64,000 nt of DNA, taken from NCBI RefSeq assembly GCF_958295425.1, contig NC_081140.1, positions 10,935,433-10,999,432 of the forward strand, written 5' to 3'. Shown here piece after piece: positions 1-11,800 of this stretch (positions are counted from its first letter, which is position 1; each line of letters opens with the position of its first letter). The position numbers and the translations under genes were made by a program. This DNA is from Solea solea (taxonomy: Eukaryota; Chordata; Actinopteri; Pleuronectiformes; Soleidae). Under the pieces are notes generated by a model. The model was not told where the DNA came from. It worked only from the letters and a program-made list of their open reading frames with translations, and searched no databases.

Positions 1-920
1 AGAAATAGGAAAATGAGTGAAACAAAACTGATAGCGAATCAAATGCACGTCACTACAACTCCCATCAATATAAAAATATGAATCTTCTTGAGATGAACAG
101 TACATTTTTAGGAGGCAAAGCTTCAGAGGAAACAATACACAAGGTTACAGACCGATTGTTCACAGAAAAAAAGATGTATTCAAAGTTCATGGCAATGGCA
201 GATGGTGATCTTTAATCAGTGCAGTGTCTGTTTGTTTTTAAGATATTTTCAGACACTTTTGGCCTGTCACTCCAATTTGGATTTTGTGTCTGAGTTGCAG
301 TGCAATTACATCATATATTTTAAATAAAAACTATTTATATACTGAATATTAAGTACATGTAACAGGTAATCAACAATTAAACTGTCATATAATTGTTTGG
401 AAGGCAAAATAGGCTACAGTGAAAGTAATCGCCAGATTAAGCGATTATGAAAATATTCGTTAGCTGCAGCTCTACTGTAGCTTTCACTACTACTGCAATA
501 ATTCTTTGGATGATGACCAACAGATGTTAACATACCTACTGAATACAACAGGTAGAAATAGTGCCTACAGGTGGATGGTACCTGTGCATATGGTTTGAAA
601 TCAATAGTCATTGTGAATGAAGGGGGAGAAATTTGAATAAGTAGGCCAAACAAATGTCCTGGCATCCATATGATAGAAGGAAAATAAACTGTGTGTACAG
701 CATTTGGCTCACTGACAGCATCAATGTGGAGCTAACTTCAGACAACAACTGTCACCTTCAAACGACAAGCTACACAACGATAAAAGACAGGAATTACATT
801 ATATATGTATATATAGTATATAGTATATAGTATATATATATATATATATATACATACATAAATGTTTCACAAAACATTTCATTGGGACAAATGAGAACGA
901 GGTGATCACACAAGCATTGA
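1..920. other. Non-coding DNA with a TA-rich microsatellite
   Basis: No coding exon with convincing protein similarity or splice signals is visible on either strand. The stretch is A+T-rich and ends in an imperfect (TA)n/(TATAG)n tract at about 800-860. If the CpG-rich patch at 933-1255 is the first exon of a minus-strand gene, this would be the start of that gene's first intron. Confidence 0.5.
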
Positions 921-932
921 GATCATCGTACC

Positions 933-1255
933 TGCAGGTGACGACAGCATGACAAGCACATCATCGAAAATAGTAAAGAGTAAAACAGCAGAACCAGGCA
1001 AACGGAAATCACACTGAATCAACTATCATTATTATTATGATTGTTATATAAATGATTCAGTCGGACGGCGGTGGCATGAAAAGAAAGAGAGAAAGAACAC
1101 ACAGAAAGACTAACGGCTGTAAAACACGAGACAGATCTCACCGGTCAACATCAACACACAAGAGTCAGGAAGTGCGGCGGTTGCAGCAAACAAATGTGTC
1201 CGCCACCTACGGCTGACGTGTCAGAACAAGTGAATGGAGTTCCGCGTCTATGTTT
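933..1255 (-). promoter_or_regulatory. Candidate promoter / first exon of a minus-strand gene
   Basis: This patch is richer in CpG than its surroundings, with about eight CpG between 1141 and 1260. On the minus strand it reads like a vertebrate TSS region: an ETS-like ACTTCCTG, a CRE-like TGACACGTCA, then two donor-like sequences, GACCG|GTGAGATC near 1140 and CTGCAG|GTACGATG near 932. No long ORF accompanies it, so any exon here would be mostly untranslated. In the human block SLC33A1 lies divergently next to GMPS, so a homologue is possible, but nothing in the sequence identifies the gene. Confidence 0.3.
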
Positions 1256-1261
1256 CTTCTA

Positions 1262-1385
1262 CGCAGCATCGTATTCTACGTATTATTATCATTATTACTA
1301 TTCTGCTTCTTCTTTCGGCTTCTCCCTTTAGGATTCGCCAAAGCGGATTATCTGCCTCCATCTTGCCCTATCAGTATTGTTTTCA
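1262..1385 (-). repeat. 3' tail fragment of a non-LTR retrotransposon-like repeat
   Basis: Read on the minus strand, the core at about 1310-1362 has a GATGGAGGCAGATAATCCGC-type stretch, a CTAAAGGGAGAAGCCGAAAG-type stretch and a trailing AAGAAG/AAT-rich tail. The same consensus recurs on the plus strand at about 31900-32055. This is a common teleost repeat end; LINE is the likely class from its tail-like 3' structure, but the family name cannot be fixed here. Confidence 0.45.
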
Positions 1386-2116
1386 GTGAAAAACACAACA
1401 TTTTATGAAGCTTTCATGTCACTGGCCCCAAACTAAGGCCAATTCTCCCACCTTTGACAAACAGGACTCAGGACTATGTTTTGTTTTTTGGTGCTTCTCA
1501 TAATTATTTTATAGGATTTTTTCACATGGAATAATATAAATATATAAATGAATTATCTATGAATGTTAATGATAGTTACAAATCCCTGGTGGTAAATTTT
1601 ATGATCAGTGCTGGCCCAAGCCTTTATGGTGCAGAATTTAATTTGGGGCCCCCTCCCACCACCTCAGAGTAGCCTGTGCTTTACTATTATTGATACACAT
1701 GTAACACCATAAATTGCATTAATTATAGTTGTGTTAATTACTCCAAACCAGTGTCACTCTAGTTTTGTTTAACCTTAAAGGGTTGTAAAATTACATAAGA
1801 GTCCTAGTATTAATTTGCACTTCTTTGTCAGACAATAAACTAGAGTTTATTTCAGCTTTCACAATATTCGACACCAGCTACTGCTAGTCTTTACTGTTGT
1901 ACAGTCAGAGCTGTAGTAGCACAAAGAGGCCTCAAGATGGTGCTGCTCACATCTGTTCATGTATTAATATCGTCTATCTATTCTCTACCCACAATAAGCC
2001 ATGAGAAGAACTTTAGAAGAAAGAAGAATTTTAGTGCATTTTTGTTTTCTGTGCATAATAACCATAAACAAACATAATTTGTTTTCATGCCATGTGACAC
2101 ACTGACTCCACACTGC

Positions 2117-2325
2117 TGTTTCTCAATTCCTGTCCTCAGGACCCCACTTGCCCTGCATATTTTCGAAGTTTCCCGCTCCAACACAAATGTTTCAAATGAA
2201 TGAGTCGTTGTCAAGCTTCTGTAGAGCTTGTTGGCGAGCTGACCATTTGAATCAGTTGTGTTGGAGCAGGGAATCATCTTAAACATGCAGGGCAGCGGGT
2301 CCTGAGGACCAGGATTGAGAAACAC
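2117..2325. repeat. Foldback MITE-like repeat, copy 1
   Basis: The two halves are rough inverted copies. The left half contains TCCTGTCCTCAGGACC, then CCTGCATATTTT, then GCTCCAACACAAATG. The right half contains TGTTGGAGCAGGGAA, then AAACATGCAGGGCAG, then GGGTCCTGAGGACCAGGA. The centre has a short AAGCTTCTG/AGAGCTT pairing. The same unit recurs at about 3217-3405 and 23177-23340, with a half copy at 54358-54405. This is the architecture of a non-autonomous foldback DNA transposon common in fish (Angel-like); the family assignment is from recollection. Confidence 0.6.
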
Positions 2326-3216
2326 ATTTTGCTTCTTATATAAATCTAGTATTCCAAAAATACCTTTTTTTCAGTATAGCTTCCATGTTATGGCCCATTG
2401 ATTTCAAAGCATTGCCAAATTGACAGCAATTCTATCTTACACCAAAAGCAACAGCTGTGTACTATAGCACCCAAATTAATTTGCACCAGAGTCTGCTGGG
2501 CAAAGTGCTCACTATGCAACATGTCGGCAGCATTTTGATATTGAAGCCCCCTAAAAGGATCTGTTTTCCTCATTTTATATACTGCAGGGTGTTTGGCACA
2601 TTCCCATATACAGCATTCAGATCATTCCTAGAATAAAGTAGGATAGACAAAGTACTCAGTGACTGATCGAGACAGGACCTTCAAACTGTATTTTTGATTT
2701 GAGGACAAGTTGTACAAAACATACAAACAAAGCCTTCAACTTTGAGAAGAAAATGATGTTTGTAAAATGTATCTGGTAACATCAGTAGATCTTGTAGTAA
2801 GAGTCATGATGGACCCATTATGCCACATTTTAGTTAGTGGTAATGAATGACATGCTCTGCCTTGTGATTGCCATGGGTGCATGTGAAGCTGTTTATCTTC
2901 ACTGATGGCATGTGACAACACACAAGCATATGTGAGTGGATCAGCATGTGACAGCAGGAGCACCGTGACACTGTAGTGATTACCCATAAGTGCTGAGTCT
3001 AAGTCTCACGTAATACACCTCGAAATTCATTCAAAAATGACGGTGCTGCTGCTGCAAAACTGCACTGTATCCATATTATCCCAGCAAATATTTATGTTTG
3101 GGATTATATTCTGTACACAAGGTTCTGTTCTGAACTGAATAAGCCTTTTGGATGAGAGGTAAGGTGTCTTCAATTTAACTCCAGTCGCCTACAGCTAACT
3201 AACTATGACCTGGATC

Positions 3217-3405
3217 AGTATTTCCCAATCTGGTCCTTGTGGACCCCTGTCCTGCATGTTTTATTCAAATAGTCAGCTCCTCATCAACTCTGCAAAAGCC
3301 TGATAACTACCCACTCATTTGAATTAGGTGTGTTGGAGCAGGGAAACATCTAAAACATGCCAGGATTGGGAAACACCGACCAGAATTGGGAAACACCAAC
3401 CTGGA
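3217..3405. repeat. Foldback MITE-like repeat, copy 2
   Basis: This is the same family as 2117-2325: TTTCCCAATCTGGTCCTTGT at the left, GTGTTGGAGCAGGGAAACAT, AAACATGCCAGGATTGGGAA and a partly duplicated GGGAAACACC end at the right. The central palindrome is degraded by indels, suggesting an old insertion. Confidence 0.55.
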
Positions 3406-5559
3406 TGACTGAGAACCTTCACAGACAGCAGTCTTTGTATGTCAGCCCCGTAAAGTCACTTGATCTGTTTACAATTGGTTATATTATTCCATCATAGGAA
3501 TTATTTTCATTATTGATACCCATGATGACATTCTTTAATACTCAATTCCTTGTTTAGTATATAAAATGACCATCATTATTCTTTCATATCTATGTTAATA
3601 TATGCCCCTAAACAACTTTCAAAACACCCAAACATGTTTTTAATATATTTTAGTTCATAATCAGACATTTGAATTTTGTGTCATTTTGTATTGACAGGCA
3701 AATTGGACACTCTAAATTGACCGTAGGTGTGAGTGTTTGCTGTGACATTCCTCATTAACATCAAAGAAACTCATGGTGAAAGTTTCCAAGAAAAAAAAAA
3801 AGTGCAAACTAAACCCCCTCACAGTAATCACATATTAACAATGACCCTAAAGGTATCTTAATTGTATGTATTAAGACACATGAAGGGTTACAGTGTATCA
3901 TGTAACATGTGTGTTAAAGCACAGCGGATCTTCACACTTACTTGCTTCCCCCAGCTGGACTGTGTGTGTGAGGGTGTAAGCACTGGGTTTGGTGATATGA
4001 TGAGGCCTATAGTAGCCTAACTTTCCTTTAATACCCTTACTTGTATTGGAATTGCTTCATATCAACTTTGAATTTGATCGGGATAATTACACAATGACTA
4101 CACATGCGTTCCTCTCACAGCTCCTTTTCATAAAACCTAACTCATCCATTTAAGTACTGATTTGTCAGACATATTTTCCAGTAATAAGCCATTCGTTCAT
4201 TTAGTTTGATCAGATTTGTCAGTAATGTGTCATTCACTGGGGCACATTTCTACACTTAATTAAGCATTTACAAAATATAAAAATTCAAATGAATTTCAAC
4301 AATTCATACATCAAAACGGTCAATTCATTCAGGAGATCCATGTGACTTCTAATACTTTTAGAAATATTTAACATTTTCTGAAATATTTTCTACACCGGAA
4401 ATGGATTCAGAGGGCAGATTAAAGGCAGGCGGAACACATAAAAGCCAACAGCATGATTATTTTACTTTCTCATTTAGCTTTCTTGTCTTTCAGCTCCCAC
4501 GTCATTCACCGTCAGCCTTTCTTGCATAGACTTCTATGATTTTTAAAACAGTGTTGTTTTCAGTCATATTTAATTGTAGGTACACAAAATAAAATACACA
4601 TGTGCAATCTGTAACACAATTGAATCAGTCATATAGATATTTTGTTTATGTGAATTGTTTGAGGGGTACATTCCTGGGTTTGCTCTGTACCCCTAACCCC
4701 ATTTCACTGCATTTTGTTGAAGTAACAGGTGTGGAGCATTGGTCAATTCATTACTGTTTATTAATACAGAGATTCACATGCATACATACGTGGGAATACA
4801 CACAGGCAGAAAATGACATGCACACATCCATGCAGCTATCCTTTTAAAAGAAACACAGTTGGTTGTCCATTAATTTGGACAGCCAAACCAAAGTCATATC
4901 CCTAACCTTAACCATAACCAGTAAATACCTAGCACAATTCAAATGTTAGCCCTAAACTTAACCAAATTTCCTCAGAAATTAGGTTCTATCTTCTAGTCCT
5001 GACAGTGTTTATGCCAGAAAATGTGGTAACAAACAAGTAAGCACACATGTAAACAAAGACAGTGCCAGGGAGAGGATAGCATTCCCAACTGCTTTTTCTG
5101 GAGATATGCAGATGTTCTACTTTGTTTTCACATTTGTACATAATTTGGGGAGTTGTTGAAATCAGCCAGATCCTTACATTTGAGTACTTTTACTTCACAT
5201 CAGACACAAAATTGTTATGGCTCTGTTGTGAAGAATGAATGTTGGCTTTGTTTAGTAGGTTTTTCAATACACTTCCACACAGTAGGAAAGGTTTGAAGGA
5301 AAAGGAAAAGGTGTATAATTATTACTTCAACCAGGATTGAAAACCTTTGCAGATTTGGGACCTCTCTGACTACCATGGGTTTGGGTTTGGCATGTCTGTG
5401 AGAAGGACATATATTCTTCTTTTATGGAGGGAAAAGAGAACACACATTTTATCACGTTGAGTAAAACTCTCCTACGTTGTCTAAACCCAGCCCTCCACAG
5501 GCCACTTTCATCCACTTTTTGGGTACATTTAACTTTCCGCTCCACCCATAAAATACAAC

Positions 5560-5833
5560 CACATTTATGTGGCGTGTTCCTCCCACTTTCAAACTTATTA
5601 CGAGGAGGAGGCGAGACTGTGACAGCCCATCTTCAAAGCGACAACCCGGTGCACTATTGAAACAGTGGTCGGCGTAGTGATTCAGGAGCTAACCGGTAGC
5701 TGACTGTCTCGTGCTCTCTCCGTGTGTGTAGTGATTGTCCGTGTGTGTGTGTGCGCGCGCGCGTGAGTGAGAGAGAGAGACGTGGGACACCGAGGCAAGG
5801 GGGAGAGCTCATTCCACTACACGGCAGTCCTCC
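5560..5833 (+). promoter_or_regulatory. gmps: gmps promoter and 5' UTR
   Basis: CpG frequency rises sharply here and stays high to about 6500, running over the first coding exon and the start of intron 1, as expected of a housekeeping CpG-type promoter. An alternating GT/GC tract at about 5741-5764 followed by a GA tract to about 5780 lies just upstream of the start codon, probably within the 5' UTR. No convincing TATA box at a typical distance from a defined TSS was found. The TSS cannot be placed from sequence alone. Confidence 0.5.
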
Positions 5834-8800
5834 ATGGCTCTGTGCAACGGAGACAGCAAGGTCAGTGGAGTGGGGGAATGTCCGCGGGTCCGGTTCGGGG
5901 TTGACTTGGCGATCGAACTGTAGCTGTTGTGGCATCCCCGTCCCTCGGTTAAACCCGGCCTGTGTGCACCTCGAGGGGGAAAAGTTACGGAGAGAACGTG
6001 AGGTTACCACCAGTGAGAAGGGGCAATGAGTGTGCTGTTATCAGCCTGCTGCAGCTCAGGGTTACGTGAACATGTTGCTCCTGGCAGCTAATGAGCCGGT
6101 CATGATACCCCTTTGACGTATAGCACTAATATAATCTTTGAACGTAACCCCTTGCCGTGGAGCACCGCGTGGGCTTTAGCATAGCCCCGCTAACTGCTAA
6201 TATGCTAATGCTAATAACTCTTGTTTATAGTACTCGTGAGCTAGCGGGCTACACGGGGAAGTTCTTTAGTTAGCTTTAGCCGGGTAGCCTCAATTTGTGA
6301 TGACAATGATACTAACCGCGAGTATTGGGTTGTGAAAGCTCTCGCGTCAAAATTGAACGCAAAATAATGTATTTCCTGCGACTGTTGTCACACTGTTTGA
6401 GCTAACGTACGTAAACGGTCAGGTTTTGCTAACGTCAGGGGTCACTGACCAGGGGTACCGGTGTGACAGCCTTAGCCGCCGCCGCTGCTGCTCCTGTAGC
6501 CGATCTGCTAAGGTTTACGGTTTTCAAACTATCGAGTGTTTGTCAGCCGATTGCTGTAAGAGCAACACTGTAGATGATAAATCAGAGGTGTTGGCTTGCA
6601 CGTCCAATCAAAGTTGTTTTTATACACATCATTGGCGGAAGTGTTTCCAAGATCCACGTGGGGTTATGTTTCACGTGTTACCCTCCTCCGTTTGTTGTAT
6701 TATGGAGATAGTTTATTTAACAGGGGTCACACGGTGATGCAGTGTCTAGAATTGTTGCCTCAGAACAAGAAGATCACCGGTTCAGAATGCTGGCCGATAG
6801 AGGGCCCTTCTGTGTGGAGATTGCATGTTCTCCCTGTGCATGTGGGTATACCGGCTTCCACACACAGTCCAAGTACATGTTGATTAGGTTAATTGGACAC
6901 TGAATTGACCATAGATGTGAATGTGAAATTGAATGTTTTGTCTTTATGTCAGATGGGATTGGCTCCAGCCACCCACGACCCTCAGTGGAGGATAAAGCGG
7001 TAGAAAATTGATGGATTATCTGGCAGTTAACCGACTACTCCTGTTGTTCTGTACTAGAAATTGTTTCCTAAACTTTGATCTGTGCACAAGCAAACTAGTG
7101 CAGTCATTTCAGTGTCAGCAGCCACCGATTGGTTGTAGGATTGTTTTTGGGTCACCAAATAAATATTTACCATCCTTTTACCCTAAGATTTGCATGTATG
7201 TTTTTTACACAACCTGTTAAAATGATGTCTCTTGGAAATATATGGTTGATCTGTTCAAAAATAATGCTCGGTGTAATGGTAGTCAGACTGCTCAATAGTC
7301 ACATGATATGCAGTTGAATGTGAAACATTATTGTAGGACCCCATTTAAAACATTTGGGAAACACTAAACTAGACTCAAACACAAATAATAAAATCTCTTG
7401 ACTTTTTGAGTTATGCTGCTCTCAAACAGATAAACGAAAACTGATACGATAAGTTTCCTCATTGGAGGAGGTTATTCCATTGTATTTTATTGTCTCGGAC
7501 AGAAATGAACAGAGACCATGTTTCATGGTCACAGTGTCCTTAATAAAAACCTTTGACTCACTTGTGGGCCTCATGTGATTCTGCTGATGAGATGAATGGA
7601 GGCAGCATGCTTTAAAAAGAGTGACTGTGTTGTAGCTCATATGCCCATAATTATGTTATGCCTTATGGAGTCTCATTATCCATTGCAGGGTAAGAGCTGT
7701 AGCACAATTTATTGCTTGGATGACCTCAATGGCTATCTCATCAATAACACTATTGTCTGAACTATATTTTTGTGTCCAAGTCAAGGTCCTGTCACTTGGC
7801 AATTAATAATTGGACTATTAGCCATTTGTTCATACATGAACTAGTCTGGTTAGTGTCCATGTCCAGATGTTCTCCAGAGTTTTCTGTTCACATTAGTGTT
7901 GCATAATATATCAGAATGTATTGTTTCTGTGATATTAACATGCACAATGTTGCATATTATAAAGACTGCTGCTTCTTTTTTTGGCTTCTTCTTTAACCAC
8001 GATAAATGTGAATGATTTGTGCGAGTTTTGACGCAGTCACTGAGCTAAAATACGGCCGAAAAGGTTGTAATGCGCTTCGCTGCTCGAGGTTGCCAGGTTT
8101 TTGGCAGTATGGTCACTTAATACACCAGACTTCTCTGATAAATATTAAGATTTAAGCGTTTATGTGTGTATACTTTTCTGCTCGATTTGATTAGCACAAA
8201 CTTCAAATAAGATGATCTGTATCTTTCCACAGCTGGAGGTCAGCAGCACAGAGCAGAATGGATCATGTGAGGGGGCGGTGGCGATCCTGGATGCTGGGGC
8301 CCAGTATGGGAAGGTGATTGACAGACGGGTGCGAGAGTTGTGTGTGCGCTCTGAGATCCTCCCTTTAGAGACCCCAGCCTTCGCTCTCAGAGAACAGGGT
8401 TACAGGTAAACATGAGGGGCACATGCACCAGAAATGTTTTGATTTTTATTAATGCACTATTCTGGAAATGTGTTTTGTTATACATTTTGACTTATTGAAT
8501 TATTTTATCTGTGTCACACGTCTCTCTAGGGCAATCATTATTTCTGGAGGTCCAGCCTCTGTGTATGCAGAAGATGCCCCCTGGTACGACCCTGCCATCT
8601 TCACCATAGGAAAACCTGTCCTTGGAATTTGCTATGGGATGCAGGTACTTTTGGTTTTCCATACATGCGTTCATATAGCCTTGCTGACGATGCCGTTTTT
8701 GTCGCACTGTTTTTTAGTTCTCTTCAGCCTACAGGGATTTTACCACCTTTTGTCAAGGACACTTATTTTAAATAGGGGAGATAGGATCAATGTTCATTCA

Positions 8801-11800
8801 GTTGTTATGATGGAAATTAAAACAAGTAACTCCTCAGGCATATTCTATCAACTGTAAATAGTTGTGCAGTCTTAGAAACATGAAACTATAATCGGTGTCT
8901 AAGTATTAACTTTGGTCTGTTTGTCTTACAGATGATGAACAAAGTCTTTGGTGGCACAGTACACAAAAAGAGTGTAAGGGAGGATGGAGTATTCAGTATT
9001 GGACTAGATAACACTTGTTCTCTCTTCAGGTAATCATTTCTCAGGTCACCTTTTATGTGGTAATGTATTACAGATGTCATTATAAAGATTTTATATTACC
9101 ATTAAATGTGTTTGTGAAGAGGAGATTACATTGTATGAGTTTGAGGAGAGATATTTTGTAAATGGAAGGCAGTGTTACACCACAGACGAGCAAAGTTGGA
9201 TAATATAGCAGTGTTTTGACTGGTTTGTCCTCGGGGCTATTAATTACATAAACTGAAGAGGCATTCCAGCAGTCACATCTGGTTCTTACACAGAGTTTAA
9301 AATAGAGGGCTGCAGTCTTTTATTATTGTCTGCCTCTCACATTTGAGTCAAATGTTCACTGTGTAAGAGTAACTTCACACACAATTGTCATGCTTTTATG
9401 GTTGTGTTTTGTTTTTTTAACAGAGGCCTTCAGAAAGAGGAACTGGTCCTGCTGACCCATGGAGACAGTGTAGATAAAGTGGCTGATGGCTTTAAAGTGG
9501 TGGCTCAGTCAGGGAACATCATTGCTGGTGAGAAGCACACGTAATCTATAATTAGACTGTGGTATATTCAAGTCCCATATGATGTATGGGACACAATTTC
9601 ACCTGAAGGTTACTGTAAAGAGACTCCGGCTGCATTTTCTGTTTGGCTTATAATTTGTTCATGATTTTGTTATTTGAAGAATCATAATTCAATGTGTATG
9701 TATGGCCAAGTGTCCCGTCATTACATCTGTTTTCTCCAATAGGGATTGCTAATGAACAGAAGAAGATGTATGGGACACAATTCCACCCGGAAGTTGACTT
9801 GACAGAGCGAGGCATGGAGATGCTGCGCAACTTCCTTTTTGAGATTGCAGGATGCACAAGTAATTTCACTGTACAGAACCGCCAGCAGACCTGCATCAAT
9901 GAGATCCAAGAAAAAGTAGACAAATCTAAAGTGCTGGTGAGTAAAACTACACCAAGTTTCATGTGCATTTTTTTTATATTGAAACCTTTATATGGCACAG
10001 ATGCAACATTAATTAACAACAAACTAAAACATTCTCAGCACATTTTAACCTATGAAGTGTGAAAATGTGACTGAAAGTCTAAAGCTCAGTTGCTGAGTGT
10101 AAACTGTGCTAGCTGCTCAGAAAGTGGTGACAGCCACAATGGTGGGAAGTTAAGTAGAACCAATTAAACTCTTAAATTAATCCCTTTTCTGTCTAAAAAG
10201 AGGTAGCTGCTTCCCTGTGCGTCTTTAAACTGGGCCTCATCTCAGGGGAGTATGAAGGCAATAAATTAGTTTAGGAAGCAGCCACAGGAGTTGTATTTCC
10301 AGAAACACATGCAGCCTCCATTTCTTTTTCTCAGCTACACCTCTTCAGAGGTTTTGAGATTATACCACCTGCCAGTTAATAAAACACTCAGTGGATCCTA
10401 TATGACATAATTGAGAAAAGTATAAGCTATTTTGAGCATAAAATACATGTAGAGAATAGAGGAGTGTGGTAGCCTGGTGATGTAGCCTGGTGATTTAGCC
10501 TGGTGAGTACAGTAAAATCACAAATTTGCCTTAAAAGACTTTTGGAATATATCCTTAGGTCCTGCTGAGTGGTGGAGTGGACTCCACAGTGTGTACAGCG
10601 CTCCTGAACAAAGCTTTGAACCATGACCAGGTGATAGCAGTTCACATTGACAATGGCTTCATGAGGAAGAGAGAAAGTCAGAGTGTGGAGGAAGCCCTGA
10701 CCAAGCTGGGCATCAAACTCAAAGGTAGACAACAACAAAAGATTTAGATTTTAAAAAGTATTGTATCATTTAATCTCTTGTAATCTCAGATGTTAATGTG
10801 AAGTATGAGTATTGACATTTGAAACTAAACCACTTGTGTCTTTGTCTCTTTTTCTCTCCTCTAAAAATACTGCATCATTCAGTGGTAAATGCGGCTCACA
10901 CCTTCTACAATGGAACAACCACCCTTCCCATCTCCGAGGAAGACAGGACACCACGGAAACGCATTAGCAAGACCTTGAATATGACCACTAACCCTGAGGA
11001 GAAAAGAAAAATTATCGGAGACACGTTTGTCAAGGTGAGTACAAGGTCTACAAGGTAGCTTCTGTATTAAGTTCAATTGAGTTGCTCTTGTATTTGACTA
11101 AGGAACTGCTTTGCTTCTCAGGTGGCGAACGAAGTGATAGGAGAGATGAATCTAAAGCCAGAGGAGGTCTTTCTGGCTCAGGGAACCTTGAGGCCCGATC
11201 TCATCGAGAGTGCCTCTCATCTTGCCAGTGGCAAGGCAGAGCTCATCAAAACACACCACAACGACACTGAGCTCATCCGCAAACTAAGAAATGAGGTACT
11301 GCTCTCACACCGGTCATTGATTATGTCCATCTGCTGCTTTAGAACATGGACATGATATTCAGTAGTTGCAATGTACTCTTAGAAATTATACACTTTACAT
11401 TAACACCATTTCATTGTGATAAGTTGACAATAGTGGGGAAGTTGACACATATTGAAAGTTTAAAAATAGTGTTGCAGCCCAAAAAAATACAGACTTGCCA
11501 GTTCCTGCTGAGTCATTGTTAAAGAGTTATGTCAGTAAAGGTTAAATGTACTATACCACGTCTGCATAGTGTCCTGATGCACTGGGATTACACATAGAGA
11601 TAATAACATCTATTATTATCCTAATATAATATCATCAAAAGCTGGTGAAAAATACATGAACTTGGGGCATGAGTTGTAAAATAATAATGCTTTGAAAGCC
11701 TGTTGACAGTAATATGTAAACAAAAAAAAAAATAAAAAAATCTACCCTCAGTTTTTAAGCTGCATGAGAGGATTATGGCAAATGATATAGATCACTATTA

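Larger units (their letters stand above)
1386..5560. other. Intergenic region upstream of gmps
   Basis: No gene is supported on either strand. Open frames here are short, lack paired splice signals and resemble no known protein. The region holds two foldback repeats (listed separately), a repeat fragment at about 3698-3745 related to the element at 6722-7010, and a CCCTAACC-containing repeat near 4860-4990. Confidence 0.6.
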
